From Chitinophagales bacterium (GTDB lineage: Bacteria; Bacteroidota; Bacteroidia; Chitinophagales; Chitinophagaceae): a stretch of 10,639 bases of DNA. The translations under genes were made by a program, and so were the position numbers. The stretch is from contig JANXYS010000228.1 of assembly GCA_025355935.1 (NCBI GenBank), forward strand, positions 1 to 10,639, written 5' to 3'. Every line of letters begins with the position of its first letter. Within the stretch, counting starts at the first letter, position 1. Shown here in pieces: positions 1-6,355 of the stretch. The notes beneath the pieces were generated by a model. It searched no databases, was not told the origin of the DNA, and saw nothing but the letters and a program-made list of their open reading frames with translations.

Positions 1-879
1 CAGCTTTGAAAGCAGCTCCTGGGCCTTAACCCTATCTTGCGGAAGAGCTTTCAAAAATATCTTAACGAGCTCATTTGATTTTCCCTGGAAGAAAAACTGG
101 TTGATCATTGTATTCGGGTTATCAGCATTAAATTTTTCGAGGCTGGTTAACACAACCAGCATAGCGAGACGGGCAGCGGACTCATCTTCAAACATCTTAT
201 CAAGGCCCTGCCGATAATATTTATAATATACGTCCTGCATCACAGCATATCGTGGATTGAGCAGGTTTTCTGTTAACCAATAACGGTTACGCACACCATC
301 AAAGGCTTTCCATCCGCTAATGCCTCTGCCTTCAGGCGCATTGTTTACAATGTTCTGTGCCTTCTGTAGAAATGGAGTTCCTCCGCCCTGAGAAAATGAC
401 ATATAATCAAATGCAAGTATCGTGTTGGCATAATATGCAAGCACTGCCGTAAGATTTGAGACAAGAGCATCGTTTCCTGATATGCGATTTTCATTATATT
501 CCAATTGCTGGAACTCTACATATTTGAAAATCACATTATCATCCTTAAAGTTAATGAGCGGTGAAACGTAAGAGGTGTTGAAGACAGGCCGTGCGGCTTG
601 TATGGTTAAAGAAGCAGTGTAAACATTTGGTTCTGAACCCTGCTCGAGGTTTATCAAAAAGTTACAGTCGATTTTTTCATTAGGCGCAAAAGCATCGGTA
701 GACCATTTGCGATTATTAATAAAGTTGCTTATAGCTGTCTGCAGAGTAGAAAACACATTCCTGTTTACAGAATTGCCAACCCGACCCGCAATTACTGTGA
801 CCTTGGCGTTCAATTCCTGGGCATTTATGCCGCCAGAAATTCCGGCAACTAATAGCAGAAGTAAGATTTTTTTATACAT
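1..879 (-). CDS. porD: DUF4835 / PorD-type secretion protein (3' end beyond window)
   Basis: The frame is open without a stop from the ATG at 879-877 to the left edge, giving 293 codons; family members are about 300 residues, so only a short C-terminus should be missing. The protein starts with a basic n-region and a leucine-rich core (MYKKILLLLLVAG) ending in INA-Q, a probable type I signal peptide cut near residue 20. The mature part begins QELNAKVTVIAGRVG and carries features I associate with DUF4835: a tryptophan after the N-terminal 50 residues (NNRKWSTDAF), then a YYANTILAFDYMSFSQGGG segment. DUF4835 proteins are annotated in Bacteroidota as PorD, linked to the type IX secretion system, and are expected in the cell envelope. 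The start codon lies inside the end of coaBC (8-bp overlap), implying translational coupling in the bamD-rpoZ-coaBC operon. The family call is from memory of the pattern; the T9SS role is inherited from family naming. Confidence 0.85.
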   Translation of the reverse strand, partial: MYKKILLLLLVAGISGGINAQELNAKVTVIAGRVGNSVNRNVFSTLQTAISNFINNRKWSTDAFAPNEKIDCNFLINLEQGSEPNVYTASLTIQAARPVFNTSYVSPLINFKDDNVIFKYVEFQQLEYNENRISGNDALVSNLTAVLAYYANTILAFDYMSFSQGGGTPFLQKAQNIVNNAPEGRGISGWKAFDGVRNRYWLTENLLNPRYAVMQDVYYKYYRQGLDKMFEDESAARLAMLVVLTSLEKFNADNPNTMINQFFFQGKSNELVKIFLKALPQDRVKAQELLSKL

Positions 880-2065
880 GGTATACTTTGAGAATCGTAT
901 TTACAATATCAGTTGCAACTGCCGACTTTAACTTTGTTTCAAATTTATATTCATTTTCTCCCTGGTCAAAAATAGTAATTTTGTTAGTCTCCTTCCCAAA
1001 ACCTGCGCCCTGATCCCGAAGGGAATTCAAAATAATGAGGTCTGCATTTTTCTTTCTTAGTTTTTGAAGTGCGTGTTCTTTTTCATTATCAGTTTCTAAC
1101 GCAAACCCAACTAAAAACTGACCATCATTTTTCAACCCCCCAAGGGTTTTCAGTATATCTGGTGTCTGCGTAAGTTCAATCGTGATGTTGTCGTTCAACT
1201 TTTTAATTTTTTGCGCAGAAGCTGTTACCGGTGAAAAGTCTGCAACCGCCGCGCACATAATAGCAATGTCAGTCTGGGGGAAAATTGTCAAACACGCGTC
1301 TAACATTTCCCGTGCGGAAGTAACCCGTATGACTTCCATACCTGCCGGGACGGCCTCGGCGGTTGGGCCAAGTACAAGGGAAACTGAGGCACCTCTTGCC
1401 ATGCACTCCTTCGCAAGCGCAATTCCCATTTTGCCGGTGGAATGATTCCCAATAAATCTTACCGGGTCAATTTGCTCATGAGTTGGGCCCGCAGTAATAA
1501 GGACTCTTTTGCCTATCAGTTCCTGTTTACAGAGAAAAAATTTTTCCAGCCAGGCAATGATTTCTTCTGGTTCGGCCATCCTGCCTTGCCCCGATAACCC
1601 GCTTGCGAGTTCCCCGTTATTTACCGGAATCAAATGATTACCGAAAGAAAGTAGCTTATTTATATTTTGTTTAGTTGATTGGTGGATCCACATGTCTTCA
1701 TCCATCGCAGGAGCCACTACTACCGGGCATGTTGCCGACAAATAAACAGCTAATAAAAGATTATCACAAATACCATTAGCCATCTTAGCAAGTGTATTAC
1801 AACTTAAAGGAGCAAGCAACATTATATCCGCCCATCGGCCAAGCGCAACATGGTTCGCCCAGGTTTCATTTTCTGACAGTTCAGACAGTACCTGGTTTTT
1901 TGATAAAGTTGAAAGTGTCAGAGGAGCAATGAAATTAGAGGCGGAAGTTGTCATGATCACTTTGACTTCTGCACCGGCTTTTATAAGCAGCCTTACAATA
2001 AGTGCGGCTTTATATGCAGCAATACTCCCGGTAATACCGAGGATAATTTTTTTCCCTTTTATCAT
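872..2065 (-). CDS. coaBC: Bifunctional phosphopantothenoylcysteine decarboxylase / phosphopantothenate-cysteine ligase
   Basis: This cytosolic enzyme makes 4'-phosphopantetheine in coenzyme A synthesis: the C-terminal CoaB half joins cysteine to 4'-phosphopantothenate using CTP, and the N-terminal CoaC half decarboxylates the product with FMN. At 397 residues it has normal full length. CoaC is seen in ITGSIAAYKA (residues 11-20), the NHVALGRWAD motif with the catalytic His72, LLAPLSCNTLAKMANG (83-98) and PAMDEDMW (119-126). The substrate clamp reads ASGLSGQGRMAEP (154-166); the cysteine found here in E. coli (Cys158) is Ser155. CoaB starts near 185 with GKRVLITAGPTHEQIDPVR, followed by IGNHSTGKMG (205-214, Asn207) and the lysine motif KIKK (286-289). 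The ATG at 2065 is preceded by a terminator-like hairpin rather than a Shine-Dalgarno sequence. The 3' end overlaps the downstream porD start by 8 bp. Confidence 0.97.
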   Translation of the reverse strand: MIKGKKIILGITGSIAAYKAALIVRLLIKAGAEVKVIMTTSASNFIAPLTLSTLSKNQVLSELSENETWANHVALGRWADIMLLAPLSCNTLAKMANGICDNLLLAVYLSATCPVVVAPAMDEDMWIHQSTKQNINKLLSFGNHLIPVNNGELASGLSGQGRMAEPEEIIAWLEKFFLCKQELIGKRVLITAGPTHEQIDPVRFIGNHSTGKMGIALAKECMARGASVSLVLGPTAEAVPAGMEVIRVTSAREMLDACLTIFPQTDIAIMCAAVADFSPVTASAQKIKKLNDNITIELTQTPDILKTLGGLKNDGQFLVGFALETDNEKEHALQKLRKKNADLIILNSLRDQGAGFGKETNKITIFDQGENEYKFETKLKSAVATDIVNTILKVYHV

Positions 2066-2184
2066 AAATAAAAAACGACGGTAAACTACCGTCGTTAAAA
2101 TTATAACTTCTTATTGAAAGCCTGCGTTAAAATTCCTGGCTGTAAATGCAGTGCCGATACCAGGAAACGATGAGGTAATATACC
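2066..2184 (-). other. rpoZ-coaBC intergenic leader region
   Basis: This 119-bp gap is the only real gap in the bamD-porD cluster. Its coaBC-proximal end holds the perfect hairpin listed separately. Further upstream is a 7-bp inverted repeat, TTCCTGG at 2133-2139 and CCAGGAA at 2160-2166, with a 20-nt spacer. I see no exact TAnnTTTG promoter element on the minus strand and no start codon for a leader peptide in the one readable frame. The region could be plain terminator DNA or an attenuating leader for coaBC. Confidence 0.5.
2070..2096 (-). terminator. Intrinsic terminator or attenuator directly upstream of coaBC
   Basis: Read on the minus strand, AACGACGGTA (2096-2087) pairs perfectly with TACCGTCGTT (2083-2074) across a 3-nt loop, and the second arm runs into six T (2075-2070). 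This is the form of a factor-independent terminator for transcripts coming from rpoZ. The U-tract ends only four bases before the coaBC ATG (2065), so the hairpin also occupies the place of a ribosome binding site. It could end the bamD-rpoZ message, act as a conditional attenuator, or mask coaBC initiation. There is no T-run after it on the plus strand, so it is not bidirectional. Confidence 0.7.
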
Positions 2185-2526
2185 TTAACTAAACAGGTCT
2201 TCATCATTTTTACGGAAGTAAACTTTATCTTCCATAAATTCTGTTGTAGCAAGCAATGCCGGATTTGGCATGCGCTCATAAGCACGTGAAATCTCTATCT
2301 GCTCCTTATTTTCATGGATCTCTTCGAGGCTATCAGTATGGCTGGCAAACTCTTCAAGTTTACTATGCAATTCTTCCTTAATAGTAATGTTTATTTGATT
2401 TGCACGTTTTGCAATGATCGCAATAGATTCGTACAGGTTACCCGTTTTATTTTTCAGGTCAATCAATTTTTTTGGTTCTACCGAACTGCTGGTATTAGAA
2501 CTTAACTGCCGACGTAGCTTGCTCAT
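2185..2526 (-). CDS. rpoZ: DNA-directed RNA polymerase omega subunit, Bacteroidota type
   Basis: The 113-residue protein matches the diverged omega (RpoZ/Rpb6-like) subunit of Bacteroidota. The recognisable core is TGNLYESIAIIAKRANQI (residues 28-45), equivalent to the N-x-Y-E ... A-x-R-A-x-Q helix by which omega clamps the beta' C-terminus. It is followed by an acidic helix (IKEELHSKLEEF) and the family tail RMPNPALLATTEFMED with an aromatic-acidic end. It should assist assembly and stability of RNA polymerase. The start ATG at 2526 lies inside bamD, giving a 32-bp overlap; a later start would begin to cut into the variable N-terminal tail, and the length is normal as it stands. No Shine-Dalgarno sequence is evident, so translation is probably coupled to bamD. 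A hairpin terminator follows the gene before coaBC. Confidence 0.9.
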   Translation of the reverse strand: MSKLRRQLSSNTSSSVEPKKLIDLKNKTGNLYESIAIIAKRANQINITIKEELHSKLEEFASHTDSLEEIHENKEQIEISRAYERMPNPALLATTEFMEDKVYFRKNDEDLFS

Positions 2527-3325
2527 TTTGTATATCTTTTATATGATTTTTGCTTAAATTACTATACTCTTCTGCTTCTTTCAAGTTCTTACTCTCAGGG
2601 TATCTGTCTACAAAATCCTGGTACTCCACAGACACTTTTTCGTACCGTTCAATTTGTTTTTCCGGTACACTAAGCTTAGCAAAACGATAATATGACTTTA
2701 CAATCATCATCTTGTAATCCTCGCCTTTACCTGATTCAGGGTAGTTATTAATCAAATCCGCAAAGGCAATTGCAGAAGCCCGAAACTGCCCCAGGTTGTA
2801 ATATAATTCTGCAGATCTGTAATCTTTCTGCTCAAGCTTGGCGCGGCATAAGTCAATAATAGCAGAAGCTTCTTTATTCCTTGCAGAACCCGGATGCGTA
2901 TTAATAAAGCTTTGCATCATGTTCATTGCCTTCACTGTGCTCACCTGCTCAAGTTCTAACACCGGGCTTTGTTTGTAATAACAAAATGCCCTCATATAAT
3001 CTATCTCTTCCGCCCTTGCACTATTGGGAAAAACTTCCAGATATCCCTTAAAAAGATTCTCCGCATCCTTATAAGCCTTCTGATAAAAAAACGTATAACC
3101 GTATTTGTAATAAAGATCTTCAAATTTCTCCGTTCCTTTAAAAGCGGGGAACAAACTCTCATACAACTGCTGGGCTACACGATACTTTTTCTTTGCGTAG
3201 TACTCATCCGCCTTAACAAGCTTATAATCTATGTCTTTACTTTTTTCAACTTTGTTGTACCCGCTGCATGAAGCAAACATGATCGCGATAAGTAACAGCC
3301 CAATAATTTGTCTCACTGATTTCAT
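2495..3325 (-). CDS. bamD: Outer membrane protein assembly factor BamD (lipoprotein)
   Basis: The gene encodes a 276-residue periplasm-facing lipoprotein of the BAM complex, which with BamA inserts beta-barrel proteins into the outer membrane. The N-terminus MKSVRQIIGLLLIAIMFASC is a lipoprotein signal with Cys20 as the lipidated residue. The rest is TPR-like helical repeats: a YYAKKKYRVAQQLYESLF helix pair (about 42-59), YKYGYTFFYQKAYKDAENLFKGYLEVFPNS (about 73-102), AELYYNLGQFRASAIAFADLINNYPES (about 172-198) and YQDFVDRYPES (about 235-245). These are the Y/F-F-P-x-S pattern typical of BamD. An in-frame TTG at 3337 could extend the protein by four residues, but the ATG at 3325 gives a normal MK- signal start and the TTG falls in a probable promoter element. 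It heads the rpoZ-coaBC-porD cluster and overlaps rpoZ by 32 bp. Confidence 0.92.
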   Translation of the reverse strand: MKSVRQIIGLLLIAIMFASCSGYNKVEKSKDIDYKLVKADEYYAKKKYRVAQQLYESLFPAFKGTEKFEDLYYKYGYTFFYQKAYKDAENLFKGYLEVFPNSARAEEIDYMRAFCYYKQSPVLELEQVSTVKAMNMMQSFINTHPGSARNKEASAIIDLCRAKLEQKDYRSAELYYNLGQFRASAIAFADLINNYPESGKGEDYKMMIVKSYYRFAKLSVPEKQIERYEKVSVEYQDFVDRYPESKNLKEAEEYSNLSKNHIKDIQNEQATSAVKF

Positions 3326-3334
3326 AAAGATGTG

Positions 3335-3342
3335 CAAAATTA
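3335..3342 (-). promoter_or_regulatory. Possible -7 element of the bamD promoter
   Basis: On the minus strand the sequence TAATTTTG matches the Bacteroidota -7 consensus TAnnTTTG exactly, nine bases before the bamD ATG at 3325. The transcript would therefore have an extremely short leader. No TTTG lies at the expected distance of 19-20 bases upstream (the nearest is 12 bases upstream), so the -33 element is poor and the call is tentative. Confidence 0.35.
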
Positions 3343-3431
3343 ACTGATTTTATTCAAAAATGAGCCTTATTTGATAATTCTCCAAAATAAGGTCGTTAAG
3401 GAAACTATAAAGACCGCTGGCGGTCATACAT

Positions 3432-3460
3432 AAAAAAACCCTCCCAAAAAAGGGGGGGTC
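3432..3460 (-). terminator. Intrinsic terminator downstream of the ompA-family gene
   Basis: On the minus strand ACCCCCCC (3459-3452) faces GGGAGGGT (3445-3438) around a six-T loop, giving seven pairs with one C-A mismatch, followed by a run of seven T (3438-3432). It begins 35 bases after the stop of the OmpA-family gene. A second, weaker hairpin, GACCG-CCAG-CGGTC followed by TTTAT, lies just beyond at 3425-3412 and may act as backup. Together they isolate the OmpA gene from bamD. Confidence 0.8.
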
Positions 3461-3494
3461 TATTCATTGAGCAAAAAGTGGAATAAAACTTATA

Positions 3495-5141
3495 TTAGTT
3501 AGACTTAATGTCTAGCGTATTTTTGTCTCCACCACCAACTTCGCAATTAGTAGTAACTCTGTCTGCACTGATTCCTTCTTTTTCAACAAGGTATTGTTTT
3601 GCAGCTTCAACTCTTTTCTGACATACAGCCTGTGACGCTTTAGAAGCTTCAGGATAACCGTTTATCGTGATATTACAAGTTGGACTTGATTTCATTTTAG
3701 ATGCCACTGTAGCAAGTAAAGCTTTTGCATCACTAGTTAAACCAGGAGCATTGCCCTTAAATGATACACTTGGATAGTCGCTAGGACAAGCGTGCTTCAT
3801 AGAATCCATCATTGCCATGTTTTTGCAACATTCTGGATCTGGACATTTACCAACACCATCAGCATCAACTGGTTGACATTCTGTTGGAGTAATCAATTGT
3901 TTATCCTTACAATCCGGAACACCATCACCATCAGTATCTTTAGTTACACCGTGAGTATCAACAGGGCAACCAGCGGGAGTATTTGGTTCGCGATCTAACT
4001 GATCAACAACACCATCGCCATCAGCATCATCAAATACTGGTTTTGGTAATTTCATGTGCTTTGGATTGTTGATCTCGCTGTAGGCGTAATCCAAAGGATT
4101 CAACCACCATAAAGGCTCAACTGATTTTGCACCAAGATTAAAGTTTAAACCAAGTGAAACGTAGTTGTAAGCATCAAAGTCGCGGGTAAGTACCGGATCG
4201 CCACTTGGATGTTCTTCCCAACGTTGTCCGTCTAAAAGATCATCTTTTACGATAGAATAACGATCTTCAAGAGCTAGATTAATACGCTTGCTAAGTTTAA
4301 AAGCAACACCGCCTAACACCGTTCCGGATGCACGCAATGTTTTGTTTTTACCAAGTTTAGCACGACGAGATCCTTGTGATTCACCCCTTGTTTCGTAAGT
4401 GTCATCCATCCCGTCTTTCAACGCTTTCAGGATCTTTCTACGATTAGAATAACCTTGTGGAACAGTTGTAAATACATTTCTGAACAAAGCAGCATAGGTA
4501 TTATTGTTACCATCAAGTGCATTTACTTTTACTTCATATGCTGTCGCACCAACACCCAGGCCCGCATAAACTACTATGCCGGTTTTTTGTTTGTGAAACC
4601 GGATATTGTTTAATGTGAAAATACCCTGCAGACCTAAATCCTGGATATTTGTTTTGTAATTGTAGTAAACGATATCCTGACCGCCAGTGGCTATTGGACC
4701 GCCAAATCCAAGACGATATTCTGAGTTGCCGGCATTATCTTTTTGAATTGAACCATACCTGTCCCAGGCTGGATTTCTTGAAAAGTTTTCTGCAGCACCG
4801 TAGTTCATCCCCTTTGGATTGGCATACAGGTATTGCAAACGAAGAGAAAAAACATAGCCAAACGCTTTCCTTACGTGAGCCGCAAAGCCTAACGCTGGAA
4901 ATTTTGCAGTAACATCACTTGCGAGACTCGGAAACCCACCAGACACACCAACTTCCCACATATTGCGAGGCTTAGCCGGGAAATTGTATGAATTGTTCCA
5001 AAACTCATTCTGCTGAGGCATCTTCTTAGCTGAGATGACAGAAGAGTCATAGATATCATAACCACTTCCTGATTGTGCGAATGCTCCTGCCGTAAGTAGC
5101 ATACACACCATTAATAATAATTTGTACTTTTTGCTTGCCAT
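3495..5141 (-). CDS. OmpA-family outer membrane protein with TSP3 repeats
   Basis: The 548-residue protein starts with a signal peptide (MASKKYKLLLMVCMLLTAGAFA, cut before Gln23). Residues about 60-340 are rich in alternating aromatic and glycine strands (for example VGVSGGFPSL, GLGVGATAYEV, YVSLGLNFNLG) and probably form an outer-membrane beta-barrel. A linker with thrombospondin type 3 calcium-binding repeats follows: DDADGDGVVDQLD (371-383), KDTDGDGVPDCKD (401-413) and a shorter VDADGVGKCPD (425-435). The C-terminal domain (about 456-546) has the OmpA/MotB pattern (LLATVASKMKSSP, ITINGY, a conserved Arg510, YLVEKEGISADRV). The usual TD...G segment is replaced by PEASKASQ, so peptidoglycan binding may differ. 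Ten cysteines lie after residue 390 and none between 23 and 391, suggesting disulfides in the periplasmic half. It is monocistronic, with its own promoter and terminator. The likely role is anchoring the outer membrane to the cell wall; a pore function cannot be judged. Confidence 0.9.
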   Translation of the reverse strand: MASKKYKLLLMVCMLLTAGAFAQSGSGYDIYDSSVISAKKMPQQNEFWNNSYNFPAKPRNMWEVGVSGGFPSLASDVTAKFPALGFAAHVRKAFGYVFSLRLQYLYANPKGMNYGAAENFSRNPAWDRYGSIQKDNAGNSEYRLGFGGPIATGGQDIVYYNYKTNIQDLGLQGIFTLNNIRFHKQKTGIVVYAGLGVGATAYEVKVNALDGNNNTYAALFRNVFTTVPQGYSNRRKILKALKDGMDDTYETRGESQGSRRAKLGKNKTLRASGTVLGGVAFKLSKRINLALEDRYSIVKDDLLDGQRWEEHPSGDPVLTRDFDAYNYVSLGLNFNLGAKSVEPLWWLNPLDYAYSEINNPKHMKLPKPVFDDADGDGVVDQLDREPNTPAGCPVDTHGVTKDTDGDGVPDCKDKQLITPTECQPVDADGVGKCPDPECCKNMAMMDSMKHACPSDYPSVSFKGNAPGLTSDAKALLATVASKMKSSPTCNITINGYPEASKASQAVCQKRVEAAKQYLVEKEGISADRVTTNCEVGGGDKNTLDIKSN

Positions 5142-5390
5142 AACTTAATGATTGATTAGTTTCTGATTTATACGAGTTGATTAATGTGCAAATTTATTGT
5201 ATTGATAACCAATATACAAATTTTTTTAGCATTTATTTATAGCTGTAGTTTTTGTTTATAACACAATAATTATTATCAGGGGAAACCCCTAACAATTCAC
5301 AAGCATACCATAAATTTTATGCCAAGTTAATGAAATGCAAAATTTTGTTTGCTGAAGCTCCCTCCTGCACTATATTGCTTCTTTTTTAAA
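5142..5390. other. Divergent intergenic region between ompA-like gene and polyprenyl synthase
   Basis: This AT-rich 249-bp region separates two divergent genes. It holds the exact minus-strand promoter described above, a small perfect hairpin AGGGG-AAA-CCCCT (5278-5290) without a T-run, and an AT-rich palindrome CATAAA-T-TTTATG (5309-5321) that could be an operator. For the plus strand the best candidate promoter is weak: TTTG at 5348-5351, a 19-base spacer and TATATTGC at 5371-5378, which differs from TAnnTTTG at two positions. No short gene is apparent. Confidence 0.5.
5189..5220 (-). promoter_or_regulatory. Bacteroidota-type promoter of the OmpA-family gene
   Basis: On the minus strand TTTG (5220-5217) is separated by exactly 20 bases from TAAATTTG (5196-5189). 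This matches the Bacteroidota primary-sigma consensus of TTTG at -33 and TAnnTTTG at -7 at every specified base. Transcription should start a few bases beyond 5189, giving an AT-rich 5' leader of about 40-47 nt before the ATG at 5141. Confidence 0.75.
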
Positions 5391-6353
5391 ATGAATTTTG
5401 TAAATAACATCATAGGGATTGAATTAAAGACTTTTGAGAAAAAGTTTTCACAAGCTGTTGAGAGTAATACCCCGTTACTCGACCGGATCATGAAGTACAT
5501 TATTAAGCGAAAAGGAAAGCAACTGCGCCCTATGTTCGTATTCCTGAGTGCAAAATTGCATGGTGAGGTCAACGAAAGTACTTACCGGGCCGCGGCGCTC
5601 GTTGAAATGCTACATACTGCGACGTTGGTTCATGACGATGTTGTAGATGAAGCTTATGAACGCAGGGGATTTTTTTCTGTTAATGCGATATGGAAGAATA
5701 AGATAGCAGTGCTGGTTGGAGATTATCTCCTTTCAAAAGGACTTCTACTGTCTACAGCCAACGAAGATTTTCAGCACCTCCACATTTTATCCGACGCAGT
5801 AAAGAAAATGAGCGAAGGTGAACTGCTTCAAATTGAAAAATCCCGTAAACTTAATCTTGACGAGGAGGTATATTTTGAGATCATACGTAACAAAACAGCG
5901 TCATTGTTATCTTCAGCCTGCGGTGTGGGCGCATACAGTACTACGAAAGATCACGATATAACGGAAAAAATGAAGTTATTTGGTGAAAATGTTGGCATTG
6001 CTTTCCAGATCAAAGACGATCTTTTTGATTACGGTTCAGATAATATCGGTAAGCCCACCGGTAATGATATACAGGAAAAAAAACTTACACTGCCGTTGAT
6101 TTTCACGCTCAATAAAATTGACAAGGCCGAAAAGAATTCTCTTATTTACATTATTAAAAATCAGAACCGGGATAAGAAAAAGGTTCAGCAGGTGATTGAT
6201 ACCGTCGTTCGGACCGGCGGTATAGAATATGCACAGGAAAAGATGTTGAATTATCGCGATGAAGCACTTCAAATTTTATGGTCCTTTCCTGAAACACCTG
6301 TCAGAGCCGCCTTGGAAGAGCTGGTTCGTTTTACTACCGACAGAAAATATTAG
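5391..6353 (+). CDS. Long-chain polyprenyl diphosphate synthase
   Basis: This all-helical, Mg-dependent enzyme of the trans-isoprenyl diphosphate synthase family adds isopentenyl diphosphate units to an allylic primer. The 320-residue protein shows GKQLRP (42-47, IPP binding), the first aspartate-rich motif DDVVD (82-86) followed by ERRG, RNKTASL (166-172), and the second aspartate-rich motif DDLFD (209-213). Ala77 and Thr78, five and four residues before the first motif, are small; bulky residues there stop elongation in short-chain enzymes, so a long product is likely, fitting a menaquinone side chain in Bacteroidota. The ATG at 5391 was chosen over an in-frame TTG at 5349: the 14 extra residues (LKLPPALYCFFFK-like) are not typical and no ribosome site precedes the TTG. 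recJ starts two bases after the stop, so the two are co-transcribed. Exact chain length cannot be read from sequence. Confidence 0.93.
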   Translation: MNFVNNIIGIELKTFEKKFSQAVESNTPLLDRIMKYIIKRKGKQLRPMFVFLSAKLHGEVNESTYRAAALVEMLHTATLVHDDVVDEAYERRGFFSVNAIWKNKIAVLVGDYLLSKGLLLSTANEDFQHLHILSDAVKKMSEGELLQIEKSRKLNLDEEVYFEIIRNKTASLLSSACGVGAYSTTKDHDITEKMKLFGENVGIAFQIKDDLFDYGSDNIGKPTGNDIQEKKLTLPLIFTLNKIDKAEKNSLIYIIKNQNRDKKKVQQVIDTVVRTGGIEYAQEKMLNYRDEALQILWSFPETPVRAALEELVRFTTDRKY

Positions 6354-6355
6354 CA

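Noticed and set aside
2105..2178. A minus-strand reading in the rpoZ-coaBC gap that looks protein-like (ITSSFPGIGTAFTARNF...).
   Set aside because: The frame has a stop just upstream and no ATG, GTG or TTG at its beginning, and it is only about 20 codons long. It is taken as chance.
5278..5290. Hairpin AGGGG-AAA-CCCCT between the divergent genes considered as a terminator.
   Set aside because: It has only five pairs, no T-run on either side, and lies upstream of both flanking genes, where a terminator makes no sense.
5349..5390. A 14-residue N-terminal extension of the polyprenyl synthase from a TTG codon.
   Set aside because: The extension has no family resemblance, the TTG lies in a candidate promoter region, and the ATG at 5391 gives the usual length.
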